This document shows, one piece after another, positions 34,361 through 39,420 of a stretch of 39,420 bases of DNA. The translations under genes and the position numbers were made by a program. How positions within the stretch are numbered: position 1 is the first letter of the stretch; each line of letters opens with the position of its first letter. Origin of the DNA: Muribaculaceae bacterium. GTDB lineage: Bacteria; Bacteroidota; Bacteroidia; Bacteroidales; Muribaculaceae. The stretch lies in the NCBI GenBank assembly GCA_022484565.1, contig JAKVKZ010000025.1, positions 1 to 39,420 of the forward strand. The letters are read 5' to 3'. The notes beneath the pieces are model-generated. The model was not told the origin of the DNA and ran no database searches. It saw only the letters and a program-made list of their open reading frames with translations.

Positions 34361-36028
34361 TTATTTATTAGTTACAGGAACATTAAGAGGAATAGGAACC
34401 TCGTCAGGACCACTTGCCGTGGTACGGTCAGTAGTGGTAAGACCTGCGGCAATTGCCTCAGCAGGAACCTGGAATGCGCGACGTCCGTCCCAAAGAGTGA
34501 GCTTATCAACTTTGTCCTTACCAATCTTGTGAGTGATTTCAATGCCGTAGCGCTTGATGTCGAACCAGCGATAGCCGTCGAAAATCGTCTCAATACGGCG
34601 GAAGTGAAGCACGCACTGGATGTAAGGCAAGATGTCGTCTGAAAGTTTATATTTGTCGCTTGGGCAAACCTCATCAATGTGAAGAGGCTTAACGATTCCG
34701 TAACCACCAGTGTCCTTGCTGTACCAGTTCCACAGAAGTGTTTTGGTCAATTCTACGAGCTTGTAAGTAGTGGCATTGTTGGCGCGGTTGTCGTTCCAAA
34801 TCTTAAGGTCGGCGATGGCTTCGTCAATCTTACCAAGATAAAGGCGTGCTTCAGCACGTTCGAGGAGAACTTCCTCGCCAGTGAATTCGGCGCGGACAAC
34901 GTGAGGATAACCGATACCGGCAACCTTGTCGGTGTATTCGAAGAGTTCACCATCCTTAGGGAAGTAAACGCCATATTCCTGACCACCGCTGATGTAAAGT
35001 TTACCATTGAAGCAAGGGTGGAAGTTGAAGTTAGGCCAAGTTGGGCCAGGGCCAAAAACTGTAGCCTTAGCAGCATTGCGGTTGACGGTGTAACGATATT
35101 TGCTCATGTAGCGGCGAGCCATAAGAGAACTGGTTGCCACAAGCATCAAGTTGCTTGGGTTGGTAGAGCTGCAAATAGCCTGAACAAGGTTGGAGTAGCT
35201 TGGGAAAGTCTGTTTCCATACGTTGCTCATGTAAGTAGCAGCATTTCCTGAAGGACCGCCAAGAGCCATTGTTGCATAGTATTCGCATTTCTCATAATCG
35301 CGTTTGAAAAGGAAGAAACGTGCAGCAAAAGCGTAAGCGGCAGCCTTGTTGAAGTGATACTTAGGCACTTCGTAGGCGTTATCGTTGATTAGAGGAAGAC
35401 CTTCAAGAAGGTCTTTTTCGATTTTCTCGTAATCCTCTTCAACAGTACCACGGTCGTAATTTACGAGCACCTTAGTTTCAGGTTCGGTGATGTAAGGCAC
35501 GCCCTGCAGCGATTTGCTGAGTTCCGGTCCGCGATATTGCTGTGCGAACATATTGACGAGCGTAAAGTGGTTGTAGGCGCGGATAAGGAGAGCCTCACCC
35601 TTTTGGGCAGAGACATCGGCAGTGTCGCCAGCGTAGTTATTGATAGCCTCAAGCACGCCGTTGGCAACAGCGATGGCGTGGTAAGCGCCTTCCCAAACAG
35701 AGGTAGGAGAGTCCTGTTGGTTCTCATTATTGACGTCTTGCCAAGCGAAAACCTGGTCATCATTCTTGTAGCCGTTGTAGGTGGCAAGATTGTAACGGAC
35801 GCCCTGGTCATCGGGAGCATTATTGTCTTCAAAGTTGTCGCTGCTAAGCTCGCACATTAAAGAGATATTTCCATCGGAATAGCCATTTATGAGAGCGAGT
35901 TTCATCTGACGTGGAGTGCTGAGGTCAACGCGGTTGTCGGGGGTCTTGTCGAGGAAATCGTTGCAAGAGGAGAGCGCGATGGCGCTAAAAGCGGCAACAG
36001 CGAAATATGTTAAATTCTTTAATTTCAT
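34361..36028 (-). CDS. SusD/RagB family nutrient-binding outer-membrane lipoprotein
   Basis: 555 residues from the ATG at 36028. A longer frame opens at 36046, but the signal peptide MKLKNLTYFAVAAFSAIALSSC begins at the internal Met. Lipidation Cys22 is followed by NDFLDKTPDNRVDLSTP, typical of SusD mature N-termini. The motifs AYNHFTLVNMFAQQY and the C-terminal RRIETIFDGYRWFDIKRYG are family hallmarks. SusD forms the lid over the SusC channel and captures ligand. It begins 24 bases after the susC stop. Confidence 0.93.
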   Translation of the reverse strand: MKLKNLTYFAVAAFSAIALSSCNDFLDKTPDNRVDLSTPRQMKLALINGYSDGNISLMCELSSDNFEDNNAPDDQGVRYNLATYNGYKNDDQVFAWQDVNNENQQDSPTSVWEGAYHAIAVANGVLEAINNYAGDTADVSAQKGEALLIRAYNHFTLVNMFAQQYRGPELSKSLQGVPYITEPETKVLVNYDRGTVEEDYEKIEKDLLEGLPLINDNAYEVPKYHFNKAAAYAFAARFFLFKRDYEKCEYYATMALGGPSGNAATYMSNVWKQTFPSYSNLVQAICSSTNPSNLMLVATSSLMARRYMSKYRYTVNRNAAKATVFGPGPTWPNFNFHPCFNGKLYISGGQEYGVYFPKDGELFEYTDKVAGIGYPHVVRAEFTGEEVLLERAEARLYLGKIDEAIADLKIWNDNRANNATTYKLVELTKTLLWNWYSKDTGGYGIVKPLHIDEVCPSDKYKLSDDILPYIQCVLHFRRIETIFDGYRWFDIKRYGIEITHKIGKDKVDKLTLWDGRRAFQVPAEAIAAGLTTTDRTTASGPDEVPIPLNVPVTNK

Positions 36029-36052
36029 ATTCAAATAATTCAGCAAAATAAA

Positions 36053-39000
36053 TTATAAACCAATTCTTAAAGTGAGAGTAAACTGCTTAGGTGAAGGAGT
36101 AGCGACACCGCCGCTGTTGAAGAATTCAGGGTCCTGACCATTCAACTTCTTGTCGGCATAAATGAGGAACAAGTTAGTGGCCTGCAATTTGAGCGAAGAG
36201 CTGCTGATGCGCAGTTTGCTGAGGAAATTGCGAGGGATGTCGTAGGTGATTGAAATTTCCTTCATGCGGATGAAACCACCGTCGGCGATACGAGCTGTTG
36301 AATAGTTGTAAGCATTGTAAGCGTAGCTGAGGTAACTGTTGTTCTTTACCTGACGACGGCTTGCAATAACAGGAATGTCGGTGTAGTTCTCATCACCTGG
36401 AAGTTCCCAGCGATTCTTGAACTCCTTAGGCATTGAAGAAAGGTCGCTGTAGGCAGCTGCGAAAACAGGAGTCAAGCGGACTTTGTTGCCGAAAGAGTAA
36501 GTGATGAAGGCATTAAGACGGAAACCTTTCCAAGTCAAAGTGTTGCCAAAACCGCCTGTAGTGGTAGGGTCGGCAGGGCCTTCATATTTCAGGTAACCGA
36601 GCTTCTTGAATTCCTGGAAGTTAATGTCGGAAACAGTTGTGACATTGTTTTCGTTGGTGAAAGTCGGGAGACCTTCGCTGTTAAGTCCAAGGAAAGGAAT
36701 AGAGAAGATGGCGCGTACAGGATAGCCCTGAAGAGCATAACCAGTACCCTGAACGAGGTCGATTACACGGCTTTGTGACTTCAAGTCGGTGATTTCATTC
36801 TTGCTATAGGCAAATGTGAAGTCGGTTGTCCAACTGAAATCCTTAGCCTCAATGTTCTTGGTGGAAAGGGTGAACTCAACACCATGGGACTTCATGGAAG
36901 CCACGTTGGCATATTTGAGAGATTCACCGCCTACACCCTGAGTGTAAACCTGACCGATAAGGTCGTAGTTGTTACGTTTGTACCAGTCAAATGCCAAGTT
37001 GATGCGGTTGCCAAGGAAACCGAGGTCAGTACCGATATTCAACTCATGCTTTTTCTCGTAGGTAAGTTCGCTGTTGCCAAGTTCTTTAAGGTCAAGACCG
37101 AGTTCCTGAACTGATGAAAGTGGACGCCAAGGCTTGTAAGGGCTATAAATAGCCGTAGCATTGGAAACGTAGTCAGGTCCATTTTCGGCAGTCAGAGAAT
37201 AGGAAGCCTTAAGAGTGGCGTGTGAAAGAACAGGATTGCTGAACCAGCTTTCCTCGTGGATGTTCCAAGCACCTGAAATGTTCCAAGTAGGCAACCAACG
37301 AGATTTGTTGGATTTTCCGAGCTTGTTGGAACCCTCATAACGGATAGTGGCATTGCCGATATATTTACCTTTATAAGAGTACATGCCGGAAGCGAAGTAA
37401 GCCAAGTCGCGGCGGTAGGAAAGTGTGCGTCCGTAGTAGGCTGCATTTTCCTCGCTTTGCTGCTTGAACAGCATATAATCAGGGAAAGGAACATCACCAT
37501 CATCGTAGCAGAAGCCCCAACCTTGGAAAGCAATCTGCTTACGGTCGATAGAGCTTGATTCCATACCGGCGAAGATATTGGAGATGTGGTCGCGGTTGAA
37601 AGTCTTCTTGAAATTGACAGTACCACGGAAGTTGTACTGAGTCATGTCGTAGGCGTTGTAGTAATAGATACCGCCTTTTGGAAGAACAGTTTCAGGAAGT
37701 GCATTGTCATCGTCAGGGTCAGTGTAGAGGTAAGGGTTGGATGAACGAATAGTAGCGTTCTCCGGGTCGATACCGGCACGATAGGCGAGAGCCTGATTGG
37801 AGTGGTCCTTAACGTAATGCTCCATTACAGACGATTGATAGCGGTAGTCGCCAATGGCATTGAACTCAAGTTCAGTGTCATGTTCCCTGATAGGTTTCCA
37901 GTTCAATTCGCCCTGGAATTTCAGGTCGGTTACACCTATATCAATATAGTTGTTTTCAAGTTCCTTGAAAATGTTGAAGTCAGCATAGTTACGTGTATAA
38001 GTCTCGTTAGGATCGAGAGTACGTGAACTATTGAGGGCGTAGCTGTAAGGGTTGATATCAAAACCACGCTTAACCTGACCGCTAACGACATCCACCTCTT
38101 GGCTCAATGTGCCAGGAGCTTTTTGCTTACGATAGGAATCACTTGAAACCAAAGTCAATTTCAAAGTGTTCGACAGGTTGTAAGTGGCGTTGGCGTTAAG
38201 GGTGTAACGGTTAACCTTGCTTGACTGAGTCCAGCCCGGATCGTCCATAACGGAAACAGAAGTGTAGAAGTTACCCTTGTCGTTACCTCCGGATATGCTG
38301 ACCGAGTGGTTCTGCATAATGTTCGATTTGAAAAGGAGGTCGAACCAGTTGGTATTGCGGAATTCGGCAGCCTGAAGGTAAGTATTCTTAGCAGCCTGCG
38401 TGTTAGGAAGACCGAATTTACCGTTTGAATAGTTGTCGATTAACTGGTACATCTTGCCATAGACACCAGATTGTGAACCAGTGGCGAGTGATGCAAATTC
38501 GAGCCAGCCTTTTTCCTCCATTTCCTTATAAATACCCATCTGCTCCTGGGAGTTGCAGATGTTGAAGTTGCTGTAGCTTGGTTTGAGGCGGTAAGTGAAC
38601 TCACCAGTGTAATTAATATTGGTGTGACCATTTTTGCCTCGTTTGGTAGTGACTACGATAACGCCCGCCATGGCGCGTGCACCGTAGATGGATGTAGCGG
38701 AGCCGTCCTTCAGAATTTAGAAGCTCTCGATATCATCAGGGTTAAGTCCGGCGATAGCGGATGAAATAGTTGTGACAGCATCACCCGAAGAAAGTTCATC
38801 GGCAGTGACTTCAACGGCATCTTCCTGGATAACACCATCGACAACCCACAAAGGTTTGGAGTTACCATAGATTGACGTAGCACCACGGACACGGATCTTA
38901 GGCGCGGTACCGAAAGTACCGGATACGTTTTGTACAGTGACGCCGGCTGCACGACCTTCGAGGGAGCGGCTGATATCAGCCATACCGTCGATTTTAGTCT

Positions 39001-39385
39001 TGCTGGCATCGATTTGTGTGGAAGCACCAGTAAACAGACGTTTGTCGATTTTCTGCATACCAGTAACGACGACTTCGTTAAGTACCTTTGAGCTCGATTC
39101 GAGAGTGACTTTCAAATCACCCTCACGTGCGGGTACGGTAGCCGACTTCATTCCAACATACGTGACGACAATGCTCACCTTGTAGCTTGGTACGCTCAAG
39201 GAGAAATGTCCGTCAACATCAGTTGCAGTTGCATTGGAAGGGTTGCCCTTCACAGCGACAGTAGCGCCAATAATAGGCTCATTGTCGTCCGCTGAAATCA
39301 CAACGCCTTTCACTGTGACTTGGCACAGTGCGGAAAGTGACATAAGCGACAGTGCAAACACCATCAGTAGTTTCTTTACACTCAT
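36053..39385 (-). pseudogene. SusC/RagA TonB-dependent transporter interrupted by one in-frame TAA
   Basis: The frame from ATG 39385 to the stop at 36053 spans 1111 codons, with a TAA at codon 223 (38719-38717). The N-terminal part (222 residues) has a signal peptide MSVKKLLMVFALSLMSLSALC, a carboxypeptidase-regulatory-like domain (VKGVVISADDNEPIIGATV), the EVVVTG segment and the plug domain with RVRGATSIYG and WVVDG. After the stop, translation continues in the same frame as ILKDGSATSIYGARAMAGV, the second half of the SusC signature; the barrel then runs to FTLTLRIGL. Family members usually read DIESF, an aromatic or other residue, then (I/V)LKD, so TAA replaces one codon, perhaps Tyr. There is no frameshift. 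A restart at Met 38671 would lack the signal and most of the plug. If intact it would import a nutrient with the SusD partner. Confidence 0.88.
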
Positions 39386-39420
39386 AAGCAGTTCTTTATA
39401 CTAAATATTAATAATTGCAC

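Noticed and set aside
34679-35251. 190-codon plus-strand open frame opposite susD
   Set aside because: It is fully antisense to a well-supported SusD gene and shows no recognisable protein features.
36053-38671. A separate, shorter outer-membrane receptor gene starting at 38671
   Set aside because: It would lack a signal peptide and begin inside the SusC plug signature; the in-frame sequence before it completes an ordinary SusC.
38717-38719. Programmed recoding of the TAA in susC
   Set aside because: TAA is used as a normal stop by many other genes in the window, and no recoding element was noticed; mutation or sequence error is simpler.

Overview
The window is a chromosomal segment from a Bacteroidetes bacterium, almost certainly order Bacteroidales. 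Signs are a SusC/SusD pair, SprA (the type IX secretion translocon), several proteins with T9SS type A C-terminal sorting tails, Cys-free type B ribosomal protein L31, Bacteroidetes promoters (TAnnTTTG at -7), and near absence of Shine-Dalgarno sites. Placement below order is inference; a gut lineage such as Muribaculaceae would fit. No tRNA, rRNA, CRISPR array, integrase or transposase was seen.

Left part (1-15.4 kb), mostly plus strand: the N-terminal 379 codons of a biotin-dependent carboxyltransferase/decarboxylase (minus strand, cut by the window edge), divergent from a PHP-domain tyrosine phosphatase. A tightly packed run follows: secreted subtilisin-like protease, ruvA, sprA (2480 codons). 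Then comes an 819-bp gene-free region with two spaced copies of an unusual palindrome-bearing repeat, then rpmE2, hemW and a metallophosphoesterase.

Middle part (15.4-27.8 kb), all minus strand: four tandem paralogs of the same S8 protease type, all with intact Asp/His/Ser motifs and T9SS tails. Three of the four are followed by terminator-like hairpins that separate the copies, and the first copy converges on a bidirectional terminator. The most upstream protease follows a small membrane protein, a PstS-like lipoprotein and a TPR protein in what looks like one operon.

Right part (28-39.4 kb), all minus strand: two paralogous secreted proteins with BACON-like domains and T9SS tails, then a SusC-SusD-HExxH lipoprotein-DUF4302 lipoprotein operon. 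The susC gene carries one in-frame TAA inside its conserved plug signature, so it is a pseudogene, a recent mutation or a sequence error.

Functional reading (inference): the T9SS built around SprA would export five subtilases and two BACON-like proteins to the surface. The SusCD locus with its metalloprotease-like lipoprotein could import products such as peptides. The most unusual items are the expanded protease family with a variable insert and homogenised tails, the coupling of a protease to the sprA operon, the paired palindromic repeats after sprA, and the interrupted susC.
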